DNA of 64,000 nt from Hanleya hanleyi. Its lineage: Eukaryota; Mollusca; Polyplacophora; Lepidopleurida; Hanleyidae. The notes under the pieces are model-generated. The model did not search any database. It saw nothing but the letters and a program-made list of their open reading frames with translations, and had not been told where the DNA came from. The translations under genes and the position numbers were made by a program. Shown here in pieces: positions 1 to 11,077 of the stretch (positions are counted from its first letter, which is position 1; each line of letters opens with the position of its first letter). The stretch lies in assembly GCA_036873755.1 (NCBI GenBank), contig JAVTVY010020625.1:1-64000 (forward strand). The letters are read 5' to 3'.

Positions 1-701
1 GGGGTACCGGTGGACAGGTTACAATCTCTGAAGAGCCTTGTGAACTGTGTGGGGTATCGGTGGACTGTGTGGGGTACCGGTGGTCAGGTTACAACCTAGG
101 AAGAGCCTTGTGAACTGTGTGGGGTAACGGTGGACTGTGTGGGGTACCGGTGGAAAGGTTACAACCGCGGAAGAGCCTTGTGAACTATGTGGGATATCGG
201 TGGACTGTGTGGGGTACCGGTGGACAGGTTATAACCTCGGAAGAGCCTTGTGAACTGGGTGGGTTTTCGGTGGATTGTGTGGGGTACCGGTGGACAGGTT
301 ACAACCTTGGAAGAGCCTTGTGAACTGTGTGGGGTATTTGTGGACTGTGTGAGGGTACCGGTGGACAGGTTACAACCTCGGAAGAGCCTTGTGAACTGTG
401 TGGGATATCGATGGACTGTGTGGGGTACCGTTGGACAGGTTACAACCTCGGAAGAGCCTTGTGAACTATGTGGGATATCGGTTGACTGTGTGGGGTACCG
501 GTGGACAGGTTACAACCTCGGAAGAGCCTTGTGAACTGTGTGGGGTATCGGTGGACTGTGTGGGGTACCGGTGGACAGGTTACAACCTAGGAAGAGCCTT
601 GTGAACTGTGTGGGGTATCGGTGGACTGTGTGGGGTACCGGTGGACAGGTTACAACCTCGGAAGAGCCTTGTGAACTGTGTGGGGTATCGGTGGACTGTG
701 T
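1..701. repeat. 70-bp minisatellite, about ten copies
   Basis: Ten head-to-tail copies of a 70-bp unit run from the window edge to 701, so the array probably continues to the left. Each unit has two 20-bp half-words starting GTGTGGGGTA, one followed by TCGGTGGACT and one by CCGGTGGACA, then a segment containing AGAGCCTTGTGAACT. One copy near 351 carries an extra base. Seventy is not a multiple of three, so the short open frames drift through all frames and are by-products of the repeat. I see no sign of a gene. Confidence 0.95.
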
Positions 702-2678
702 GGGGGTGATAAATTGGGGGGGAAAAGAACTTTTTTCATGGAATTATATACCGTTCTTTTAGAAAGAGTGCTACAGGTACTCTCAGTGTCCATTGTTAGT
801 CTATGACTGTAGATGTCTCAGTCATGATGGGACATCGCTATATCTATAACAGAAGAATGTTTAACAGTTGACCTGATACTAAACCGTTTTCTTACAAAGC
901 TAGCCAATCCATTGTTCATTTAAGTCTATATTCAAGTTCATAAACGGTTTCCTCAAATCCACTGCGGGTAGATGCTTATCCTTCACTTCTTCTTAAATAT
1001 TGGGATATAACGGAGATCGTCTTTATTGGATTAAGCTTTGTGTAATTGTCATTTCCTTATTTCTGTAATTGTCAATATTTGTTAACTGACTATAATCTAT
1101 CCGACTGACATACATATCTAGGAGACGTATATAAATATTATATATATTCTGTCATAAAAATTTTGTTGTAAATCTTGTCGATTCTTTTAACCCGAAAACG
1201 ACATAATTTGATTGCTTCAGATAGTTTGATTGACATCTGTCTCTCATGTCTTCAGTTTCGGGACTTTCTGTGTCACTAACACTGCATGTACGCATATCTG
1301 CGTAATTTTCACACGCTTCATTTCTTCTCAGTTTAAACACCGACAGTTTCGAACGAGTTATTCACGTTTTTGAACAAAGAATTTTTAATTAGAGTCATTA
1401 CTGTCTTCATTAAGAGGATCATATTTTAGAATCACGAAGGCGTGAACGAAGAATGGACAGATAAAAACTGAAATAAAATGTGGTGAGATAAGACAAGGTA
1501 AGGAAGCCTGAGACGTTAGGGGACTTGACTGCGAATGATAGGATAACCCGAGCGATAATTGTGATGGTGCCGACGATAAGGCGAGTAAATGATACGAACA
1601 CACAATGTTCATATTGCATAGCTAATTGTATTATTCATTGTCTAGACGTCCCCATTGTGCAACATGATATGTTAATCAGATAGTTTATACTATGGTCTGA
1701 GTGATGTTAATTAATATGCTCTCTGTTATTGGCCACACTATCGTAAACCTGGGTGAATTGTATGACGTACGGGCAATTGTGTTTGTTTTAAAGAAGCTTG
1801 ATCATGAGTACATTTGATGTCATACTGCTGAAAGCGTCAGGATTTCTCCTGCAAAAGGGCAATGGCACTGTATATCTCAGAACACACACCGAGTCATTAC
1901 AACCATAATCAGTCACGTAGCGGATATTTATATAATACCAGTATTTCACTGTTCTATATTTCTCGTCACCCAATCAAGTTAGAATAGTGATTTTTTTTAC
2001 TATTTCTCAGGCGCTTCTGGCATCACGAATAATGAAGGAAATAAACTTAATTGATAGGATCTACCACCTCGCATGACCACCGAGGTAATGATCATAGCTG
2101 TAGACAGCAAATAGAGGGTTCAGCATCAGGTGTTCAGTCATTCATGGTCATTTTGGGCAAAATCAAGATGATTGCTTGAAAATAATGGCAAACCATTACC
2201 CAAGAGTTGGCAAACATGATATATAATAGTGGCTCTCTGATTCTACCTACAGTCCTACCGATTCCACGAGAAGCATTGGCGAATTTGCTCAATGTAACAA
2301 CATAGTCAGGAACTTGACCAGGTTATACAATCGCATGCAGTCCAGTCAAACCCGTCGACCCGTCTCTGAGTTTGACTCGGTGTCATCGGAGAGTGGTATC
2401 CCAGTAGTAGGAAGTCGTGAAACATCCGAACATCGTGAGTGGGAGGAGATGAGGGAGAGGTGAAGGTTTGGGGGTTGTGTGAGGGTTGCATGACCTTTGG
2501 TCTGGGGCCATGAATTCGGGGTAGGCATCACGGGTGTATCTATGGCCATGAATTCCACGAAAAAGCGGACATCGCTAAAAACAACCCTTTTTCGCATAAA
2601 ATTCATTCCACATTCTTTCGTAGACCATATATTAGCATGCTGTTTTTACCTGCGGCACGCAGGTCTACGGGAGGCTCG
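702..2678. other. AT-rich stretch, no gene seen
   Basis: Only short frames under about 90 codons are present, without recognisable motifs or convincing splice contexts. I see no repeat structure here. Confidence 0.6.
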
Positions 2679-2714
2679 CGTTGTTGTTCTTCTTCTTGTT
2701 GTTCTTGTTCTTGT
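2679..2714. repeat. GTT/CTT microsatellite
   Basis: Imperfect trinucleotide run of GTT, CTT and TTG words. It is flanked by otherwise unremarkable sequence. Confidence 0.8.
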
Positions 2715-3340
2715 GACTTTTTGAAATGCGCATGCGCTAAGAGAGTGTGATCCCTGCCACACTTTACTTTTCAACCTCCGATCTCACATAACACCACTGT
2801 CTTCAAGCGCGTTTCAATTCATTTGCAACTATATTCGGTGGAATGAATTATTGCTTCGTTGATTTCCGTTCAGACTTCAATTCTCTTACGTCAGTCGCTT
2901 AAAAGCTGTCGGTCGTCATATCAGTCACTGTCTTCAGATATTACCATTTTCATTGAACAGTATGCAGATGTATACACAATTTAAGATCCTTGGATTTCTT
3001 ATATACCAAAGAAGATGAGCCGCAACCTTGTCGGTGGTTCAGCTAATTTGCATACAGCCCCAGGCGACTGTCTTAGAAAGTATAAAAATAAGTTCACTAC
3101 TTCTAGTAATCATTTTATCTACCCAATCTAGATAAAACACAAATTGGCGAAGAAGCATAACAAGTAACGCATTATCATTATGATTAGCATTGAATAATAC
3201 TTGGTATCAAATTATAGATCATGCATCATAAAAACAAACGCAACAATTACGTTTCAGAAGTAAGCGGAACAACTCAGCAACTTTCACCGAATAAAGATGT
3301 TTAACTTTACCCCAAGCAATTCGCATATATGGAAATATGT
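2715..3340. other. No gene or repeat seen
   Basis: Single-copy-looking AT-rich sequence with no supported feature. Confidence 0.55.
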
Positions 3341-3440
3341 TTTGAAAGGAAGAATAACTTAACCCTCTGTGGGAATCGAAACAATGACCCTCCAATCCCT
3401 GGACTTGCACTTAATGTCTTAGCTATACCGACTCATTGAT
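3341..3440 (-). mobile_element. Possible tRNA-derived SINE head
   Basis: Read on the minus strand, the segment has an A-box-like word (TATAGCTAAGACATT) and, about 50 bases downstream, a B-box-like word (GTTTCGATTCCCAC). This spacing and order is what RNA polymerase III promoters of tRNA-derived SINEs show. No cloverleaf can be folded confidently, so it is not called a tRNA gene. The left breakpoint of the neighbouring 522-bp duplication falls inside it, at about 3413. A chance resemblance is possible. Confidence 0.35.
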
Positions 3441-4456
3441 AATACTCAAAACTGACTTTATGCGCAAACGGTTTTATAATACATAAATGACTATGTAGTA
3501 TTTAATGAGTCCGACAACCCTATGCGCGAACAGTACATCATAGTTATATTGTGTACTTTCGGTTACAAGCATGAAATTTGGCACATAGCTATGTCGAATG
3601 ATCCTCTTTCGGAACACAGTCCCTCTATCCTCATTCTCGCAAGCCAGGGCCTTGCTTCGCTGGTATTGATGTTCTCGTCCTCTTCCGCACTCATAATCCC
3701 TTTAGAATTGCATTAATCACTTCCGTAAAATCAATACTTATGTGTATCAGCAGACAACGGGCAGAAACATGTTGCATTTGACATCATTCTCTCAAGTCAG
3801 AGCCCATTTCTGCTAGAACTTACTGGTTCTACACTTCACAATTTACGTTACTTTGTCAATCAGTGTTACGAATGAGATTACGTCATATATTAGCAGGTAC
3901 TGACCATAAAAGCTATCTATTAGACCTCGTTGTCAATGTCTTAGCTATACCGACTCATTGGTAATACTCAAAACTGACTTTATGCGCAAACGGTTTTATA
4001 ACACATAAATGACTATGTAGTATTTAATCAGTCCGACAACCCTATGCGCGAACAGTACATCATAGTTATATTGTGTACTTTCGGTTACAAGCATGACATT
4101 TGGCACATAGCTATTTCGAATGATCCTCTTTCGGAACACAGTCCCTCTATCCTCATTCTCGCAAGCCAGGGCCTTGCTTCACTGGTATTGATGTTCTCGT
4201 CCTCTTCCGCACTCATAATCCCTTTAGAATTGCATTAATCACTTCCGTAAAATCAATACTTATGTGTATCAGCAGACAACGGGCAGAAACATGTTACATT
4301 TGACATCATTCTCTCAAGTCAGAGCCCATTTCTGCTAGAACTTACTGGTTCTACACTTCACAATTTACGTTACTTTGTCAATCAGTTTTACGAATGAAAT
4401 TACGTCATATATTAGCAGATACTGACCATAAAAGCGATCTATTTGACCTCGTTGTC
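3413..4456. repeat. 522-bp tandem direct duplication
   Basis: The segment 3413-3934 is repeated immediately at 3935-4456 with only a scatter of substitutions, for example one G/T change near 3593/4115. Each copy has a matching 64-codon frame (3522-3716 and 4044-4238), but the frame resembles no family I know and probably only reflects the duplication. The few differences suggest a recent event. Confidence 0.9.
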
Positions 4457-5930
4457 AAAAGCTAGGACCTTGATTTCCTTGAGAGTTTTTTTAATTTATT
4501 TTGATACCTTTCATATTGACTTGGAAGTCATTTTCGCGAATGCAATAATTTGATGTACCAAAAGATAATAACGAGAATTCGACATGATTCTCTTATACAC
4601 ACAGACCTTGTTTAGTGAACTAACCCTGAAATTTCGCACTTAAATCACCTCCCGAATGACTTAATGACAAACATATTCGCGAATTGATTATAGGGCGATA
4701 TCCATAGATACTGACAAGAAATGTTTCTTATTTGCAGAATTTGGCTTAAAAAAAAAATTAATAAAATTATCAACCTTCGAAAAGGCTTGACCAAACATGT
4801 CGGATGAGGTGATATCTCCTAAGGATGAAATAGGTAATCATTTGTATAGAAGGAGCAAACCATGTATTGATATTGGCTTACTGCATGGAAAAGAGTGTCA
4901 AGGTACCGTATTTAGTTTGCAGATGATAACGCACATAAATGCAGAAACTTAATTTATTATTCTAATCGAATATCAAGACTGTCACAGGCCTCAATTTGAA
5001 TCGTGAAAAATGTCATTATGCCTCTAGAACAGTTCGATAAAGCCTTCAACCCCATTCCATAGTTTCACAGATCAAAGTGTTAGATCTGATAATAAATTCA
5101 TTGAAAAATAACTTTGACGGAAATATAAATTTTCCATTTTGCTCGGCAAAGTAAGCGAGAAGGGAGACTGAAGAGCGTAGATGTTCGCGCTATATGACTA
5201 AATCCTTGAAATTTGTTTGGATTTCCAAATATTTGAAAGCCTTTTTGATTTGCAAAAATCAACGGCTGAACGGAATGTTTGGAAACTTGGAATTCACGAT
5301 ACTTGTACCAAGACATTGCCAAAGCGATTATTGTGACTTCGTCTGTCAATTCAGTATAGACGGCACGGACCAGTCAACATCGTCGGATTTTGAACGAGGA
5401 AAGCGAATATATATATATTGTGTCTCTCCTATTAGTCAATTCCTGCAATTGTGGGTTAGAAGTTGAAAATTACTTCCCTTGGCATGAAAACACTTGCAGA
5501 TGGCGCTTTTTTTCTACAATTACCACTACCTCCGCTGATATGTCTTTCACTGTATTATTGCCACTGCCGCAGGTTTTGACTACAATGTAGTCATTTCTCA
5601 CTTGTTTTAATTCGTTTTTTATGATCTCTGGGGACACGCCAATAACAGAGAAGATGTGTTTTAATAGCAAAATATTAGTCCCGAAATTTTTGAACCTGAA
5701 GAACTGAAGAAATTCGAAATTGTCAAGGAAGAAAAGTTGCATTTTAATGAAAGCTGTACTATTTTGAAACATCTGTAGAAAAGATATGCATGTGACGGGA
5801 ACTGTATACCATGATAAAAATAAGACTTAAAGTTTTTATTTTATAAGTAGAAGTGATAAATTCACCCTAGGAAAATTTTTTTGGAGAAAATGTGTAATTA
5901 ATAAAGTTCTTTTAGCGAGAAGATTTAAAA
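4457..5930. other. AT-rich stretch, no gene seen
   Basis: Several overlapping frames of 80-100 codons occur on both strands around 5098-5772. They lack start context, motifs or splice signals and are probably chance. Confidence 0.5.
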
Positions 5931-6335
5931 AGCGCACTTGTGATTCTGTCACGATTTTTTGGTGATTCCATCACGGAACCCCTGTGATGATCCAATCGCG
6001 TTTACTCACGAGGAAAAAAAACCTTATCATCCTTGAGTACTGTATGTTAGTAAGAGATGTCATATAGGAATAATCAGATTGAAACAGTGCAGCAAAAAAA
6101 TTGACAAGCAGCACTAGTCAAGAGTCATGTCCGTTTCCGGTGATTCCGTCACAAACATTTCGAGGCATGATTTACTGAAAATGCTGGATCATCTGTAGAT
6201 TTTCCATGGATCCGTAAACAGATGCCATATAGAATAGCAAACTAAACATAAAACTACATGGGTATGATCACGGAACTTCAGAGTACATGGCTTTGAACAA
6301 AAAAAGTCTTCCCAACGGTGATTCCGTCACGGTGG
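5931..6335. repeat. Dispersed GTGATTCCGTCAC words
   Basis: The interrupted palindrome GTGATTCCGTCAC or close variants (GTGATTCTGTCAC, GTGATTCCATCAC) occurs at least four times across about 400 bases, separated by unrelated AT-rich sequence. The words are self-complementary (GTGA...TCAC). They abut the left terminal region of element P1, and I cannot tell whether they belong to it. Confidence 0.5.
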
Positions 6336-6344
6336 AATTCATGA

Positions 6345-6962
6345 GATAAGACTAGGTGAAGTCATCGTTGACGTCATCATCAGACGAGAAAGGGCAGAGT
6401 TGCAGGAGAGTGTTTGAGTGAGATATGGGCCAATCGGGATCTGAATTGGGCAGGGTGTCGTATTTAAGCTCTCATGGTGTGCACTAAGACTGAGCGTGTT
6501 GTATGGACAATTCGCCGTAGAAAGGAGTGCATGTCGTACTAAATCAATGGTGGTGTACACTAATGCTGTGGTGCTGTCAATTTTGTGAGTACAAAAAGCG
6601 CATGCTAGGATTCGCACTGGGTACATGCGTACCTATATACACTTAAACACTGGCCCTTAGGGGTGGGCATGCCGGGGGGATGTACAGACTCGCATTGTAG
6701 AGTACGGTGTCAAGTCGTGGTTTGAAGTTATCTGTGACATCATCAGTAGCCGAGAAAGCGCAGTCACGGTCACCTGCACACTGGGACATGCCTACCTATA
6801 TACACTAGCCAATAAATGTGGGTAAATGTGCGAAAAAAATAACGTCATTTGACGTCATCTGTAGCAAAAAACACGCAGTTACAGTCGGATGCGCACTCAG
6901 ATGGGTGAAACATATACGCCATACGCGGACCGCAGTGTATGCATTGCGGTACGCTATAAAAG
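6345..6962 (-). repeat. P1 left terminal repeat block
   Basis: Three or more diverged units of roughly 180-190 bases, related to those at 11080-11560 but in reverse orientation. Shared words include GAGAAAGCGCAGT, ACATGCCTACCTATAT and TGACGTCA (6369-6376 and 6850-6857). The TGACGTCA words match CREB/ATF sites, and TATAAAAG-like words also occur. The layout suggests a terminal inverted repeat made of tandem subunits. Confidence 0.55.
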
Positions 6963-7267
6963 TCATACGTGGATGACCTTATGGCAGATGTTAAACAGGA
7001 CACGAGTATTTCAGGCTTGTTTACTAGAGAATCGCACCATGGCAACATATTTGTTGTTTGTATAGTACAGAACTTGTTCGATCAAGGCGAAGCTTCAAGA
7101 GGTATCGGTTTTATTTGCCAGTGTGTTGTTCTTTCAGTAACCCCACCGACAAGCAGCAAATTTCAATATCTGGTCATCGTATTCATCCAAGAAAACTAGA
7201 CTACTTTATGAAAATGTATGAAGATGCAATCTGTTCATCCTATGGTGTCATAATTGAGGTATTTTAG
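6963..7267 (+). pseudogene. Packaging-type ATPase relic (P1), C-terminal half
   Basis: The translation shows the Walker-B-like string VDDLMAD, then LFTRESHH, VQNLFDQ, NPTDKQQI and a C-terminal MYEDAICSSYG ending in a TAG stop. This order is that of the FtsK/HerA-like packaging ATPase of Maverick/Polinton elements, whose usual form is IDDLM...LFTKGSHH...VQNLF...NPRD...QMYPG, as I remember the family. The reading changes frame near 7095. The Walker A half is absent, with the left terminal repeat lying immediately upstream, so the gene is truncated and dead. The same motifs are found in P2. Family assignment rests on motif memory and was not searched. Confidence 0.6.
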
Positions 7268-8560
7268 AATTCACGGCGAGGGCTTGTTCGTGTAACGTTA
7301 CTAATGTGAGTTGATGTATTCATTATTTATTCATCAGGATTGGGAAGCAGTGATGTATTAGCAGTAATCCTGCATGGCAACCTACGCGAATGTAGAAATT
7401 ACGCATCAGTCGGGTTGTATGTATTTGGTGTCATCTTAAATGGTAATGTATGACTATAACGTTATGTGGAACGAAACTAGCAGCCCACAATCGCCGGTAT
7501 AGGCCGAGCCTGGATATTTTGCATAAACATGCACTGATTTAGTTCGTGGTGAGAGACTAGAATTTGCATGATAGTCTTATAGCAAAGGTTAAAACCTCAG
7601 TGATTTGCGTCAGCTGAACATACTCTTGATATTTGTTCGGAGAGAACAGTAACGCGGTCAGAGAGACCGGTGTGGTTATAGCACGAGGGCGCTTTGTGGA
7701 AATCTTGCCCGATATGGTATAGATTTATTGTGGAAATCTGCCTGATACGGTATAGATTTATTGTGGAAATCTTGCCTGATATGGTAAAGATAGTGTATTT
7801 GCCGGACGAGGGTCCTGGACAAATTGTGAACATTTACACGGGTTTCTAACACAAGTAGAAGCTGAGCTGTACTAGAGTGCTTATGGATACAGGAACGGAA
7901 CTATGGTTTCCGGTTGGCAACAAAACCACGGTATTCAAATTATTGATAGCGTGAAGGGATATGGCGACAGATGTATGGTGTCCGGTTGGCAACAAAAGCA
8001 CGGTGATCGAATCATTTCTCGATTGAAGTGGTTGGTTATCTAATAATGGATTCAACATTTCTTGTCGTTCTGATGTCCTGAATGACCAACTCATACGTTA
8101 TCCAGTATCCTGTAATGACTGTCATCCTGTCGAACTGTTATTTGTTGAAATATCCGGTCTTCTGGTATATGAAATGAACTTTAACGTAAAATGGACTTTG
8201 GAAAGAACTTTCAAATGAACGCTGGTTATGAACTCGATGGTTATAATTTAATTAATTATCTGATCAGTTTAATTGTCTGATCAATTATTTAATTATCTGA
8301 TCAATTGATCAAGACTATCATTAGTGGAAAGTATCTAAGGTGTGTGTGTGCAAATGTGTGTGTGTTTTACATTAATTGTTTGTAATAAATTTATTTTTGT
8401 TAAAGCAAAATAATAGCTTTGTTGTTCACTAAATAGGCCAATCATAACATATGGAAATTTATTTATGGATCTCAAACCGGAACACAAAAGTTGAAGGCAA
8501 ATGTACTTCGAGGCATTACATCAACACATTCTAAATCGTATGCGATTGTATAAGTAGTAT
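7268..8560. other. P1 interior without an intact gene
   Basis: Contains three tandem copies of a roughly 38-bp unit (about 7696-7795, word GTGGAAATCTTGCC) and a 72-bp spaced duplication of CCGGTTGGCAACAAAA (near 7909 and 7981). An AT-rich run of GATCAATTAATT words lies at 8225-8310. No open frame has a recognisable product. It may hold decayed gene sequence. Confidence 0.45.
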
Positions 8561-8562
8561 AA

Positions 8563-8905
8563 ACTGGAGACGTTTATACAACATCTATCCCACATTGGTT
8601 CAAACTGAGTGAAGATGGTGAGTTCCATCTGGGTCGGGTTCAGATCACAAATTTGAGTGGAATGGTACAACGTAAAAGAAAACATTCTTTAGATGATGAA
8701 ATTGACTATGAAGAAAGCATTTATATTAGAGGTGTATGAAATACAATGTCTATGGAGAATACGGTGAAGATATCGACGACAGGAGGCAATAGTATGTAAG
8801 ACAGGGTTATGATGAAGAGGAGTCTGGTGAAATGGCAAAGGACTATATTCCAGCAATGGAAAGTAGACTACGTCAAAAGTTTATTGATCACGTGATCAAT
8901 TGACA
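8563..8905 (+). pseudogene. Relic of the second P1/P2 protein
   Basis: A frame open at 8563-8740 contains IPHWFKLSEDGEFHLG. A shifted frame at about 8735-8905 is interrupted by a TAG and ends with SGEMAKDYIPAMESRLRQKF followed by an HVIN motif. In P2 the ATPase relic is followed, on the same strand, by a frame with TIHPWFKWNE and then GEMAKQDYISETKKTLRKAY and HVMN. The two pairs match in order, spacing and sequence, so this is a broken copy of the same gene. Its role is unknown, and the basic, helical C-terminal part could bind nucleic acid (inference). Confidence 0.55.
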
Positions 8906-10620
8906 TAGGATTAATAGTCGTTAAATTTATAATGAAATTTTGAAGAGCGCCAATGGGTTTGTCTCCGCCCTGATATTGCCTCCCTGATCACACCATGTTC
9001 CTGATCCTGCACCCTGATCTTGTGTTACGGCACTTCCTGTGATGACACCAATTTCGGTAATGGCGTCACTTCCGGAGATGATGTCCCTTCTGGTAATGAT
9101 GTTACTTCCGATGATGATGTCACTTCAGGTGATTACGTCACCCCCAGGTGGAATCCGACCCTTCCCCACCCCTCGAGAATAATACGATTTTTTGTAATAT
9201 CGACCCTACGCCCTATATATCAGTTACTCTGGGATTCTGAGAAACCACTGGTATGAGGAATTCGGACACCAAATAAGAAATGACACCGAGAGGCCAAGCT
9301 GTAGGCCGAGTGCCATAATAATATTTTATCGTTCTGAGAACATGCATTCTACAATCGTATAGCAGAAGCATCGTGCATGGCTGCATTCTATTCAAGAAAA
9401 TATCAAGCTCGTTTTCTCGGGAATAATAATTTTCATTAACTTGAGAGACTCTTCAAGTTACGTGCTACGTTAATTTAGCTTGAAAACGTTTCGACCACCT
9501 AGTCGACACGTAACATTCTCGCAAATCTTTCGTAACGTTCCCGTGAATGACTAAGAAGCCGGAAACTTAAGGGCTGTTGAGAATGAATCCCCTGCTCCCC
9601 ACTCCCTGATCATGCTCTCGGTCATTTGACGCAAAGCTGTCTTTTTCTCATTACTTCAAGATATCTACATTTTACGCCTGGTCCATCGTTTCTCGTCTAC
9701 GTAGCTACGTCGTGATTATCTTAAGAATCCAGCCTTTGCCTTCCGACTCAACCTAGATGTTGGCTACATTATACGCCACAAGGAGACCGAGCAACTCCGG
9801 TAATTCTACACGAGGGCCAACATCCGCGTCTTCGACCAACCCTTCATCATCACCCGTCGTCCTCGCTGAAGCCGGTTTTGGTCTAGATCGACACCTTGGG
9901 TCCGTTGGCATGGTCCGAGATTCAACAGCCAATGGACACTAAAAACACCCCATCGTTTCTTGGCGATGGTTTTAACGCATATCATAACAAGAATGACTGC
10001 TCGATGAGCAAACACGGCCGACACAGAAAGTCAATAAACATACCCCGGGCGGCTCCCTATCTTGGGTGTGATGTAACATTGGGGATAATAAAATGGTTGA
10101 CATACAATCCTGTGTTCTTGTTGTTTCATTCAATCCCCTTTGGATTAGCCAATCGGAGTAGTGCTAATTTTAGCACGGTACACATCCGTGGGGCTACATA
10201 TAGGTGTATGTTTGGAGGAGGGTTGTATAGTATACAAATAAAAGAGTCTGTGCATAGTTTACCGTCTCTCCTTCGAAGGACATGGGAGCTCTGAAAAGAG
10301 CCGTTTCAGCAGTGTTGGTATGGGTATTATTAACACAGCGTCAGGATCACATAAAAAAATAGCCCTCGTGTTATTCAATGTTGCAGTACTCACAGCACGC
10401 GTCAGTCGCGGCGACATCAGAACCACATGTTTGACGCGTGACAAAATTGGAACCAGGGCTATTTCAACGCGTTGTCTCTGAACTGTTGACCAATCAGAGG
10501 GGACTGAATCTATAGCTCGGCTACGTTGATGGGAATCTCTTCCGTTGAAGGGTGGAAATGGCGGCCGAGTCGCTGTCATAACGCGTGCTGTGGAAATGCG
10601 CCAAACTGCATATAGTTATA
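8906..10620. other. P1 interior, no supported gene
   Basis: At 9028-9150 there is a short tandem repeat of about 21-24 bases around ACTTCCGGTGATGATGTC. Frames at 9757-9942 and 9896-10294 overlap and match no family I know. Around 10150-10280 a CCAAT word, an AT-rich TATA-like run and an ATG at 10280 opening a short hydrophobic frame (MGALKRAVSAVLVWVLL) could be a promoter plus signal-peptide exon, but a stop follows after 26 codons. Confidence 0.4.
9028..9150. repeat. Short tandem repeat, ACTTCCGGTGATGATGTC type
   Basis: Five or six imperfect units of 21-24 bases. The forward translation is a run of VTSGDDV-like words, an outcome of the repeat rather than evidence of a protein. Confidence 0.65.
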
Positions 10621-10624
10621 CTTG

Positions 10625-11077
10625 GCAGTTGTGGTTATCGCCACGCGTGCTGTGGAAATGGGCCTTTAGGGAGGCCCGCGCTGTCAGGCCGAATAGCCGT
10701 CGCTGGTCCCGGCGTGATCTTTCGTGGTCCATGGTGCGGGCGAAGGCTGTCATATACCAGTAATAGTGGGTGATAGCACGCCTCCCGGTCGAGTCGACTC
10801 TCGCAAGTAACGCATCTGTGAAATCTTCCAGGAACTGGCGAACATAGTCCGAATCACCATTCGGTACCCCATGAGCGAATCAACCGTTGTAGTATACATT
10901 AAAACGCGAGTCGAATAAGACTGGGTGTCCGTTGTGTCTCGGGAACAGCAAAATGGGGTTCTGAGTGCATGAGCATATTATCCGAATCTTATTCCACCAA
11001 ACGAGAGTGTATGAGGTACATTTGTAGGCATGTCTCCAGGGTTCATCATAGATGAAGTCATTTTCCCCTGGGTACAC
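10625..11077 (-). pseudogene. Unidentified minus-strand reading frame with internal TGA
   Basis: On the minus strand a frame opens at 11077 (MYPGENDFIYDEPW) and runs to the end of FNVYYNG, where a single TGA interrupts it at about 10880. The same frame then continues (FAHGVPNGDSDYVRQF ... RRAITHYYWYMTAFART) to a TAA near 10625, giving about 150 codons with one stop. The composition after the stop is protein-like. I do not recognise the family. It overlaps the left edge of the 1486-bp duplication and lies beside the P1 right terminal block, so it may be a third P1 gene. Chance cannot be excluded. Confidence 0.35.

Noticed and set aside
117..762. Chain of 68-94-codon frames with repeated WGTGGQV words
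   Set aside because: Product of the 70-bp minisatellite; frame rotates each unit.
9896..10294. 132-codon frame in P1
   Set aside because: Overlaps another forward frame (9757-9942) and a reverse one, and no motif decides which is real.
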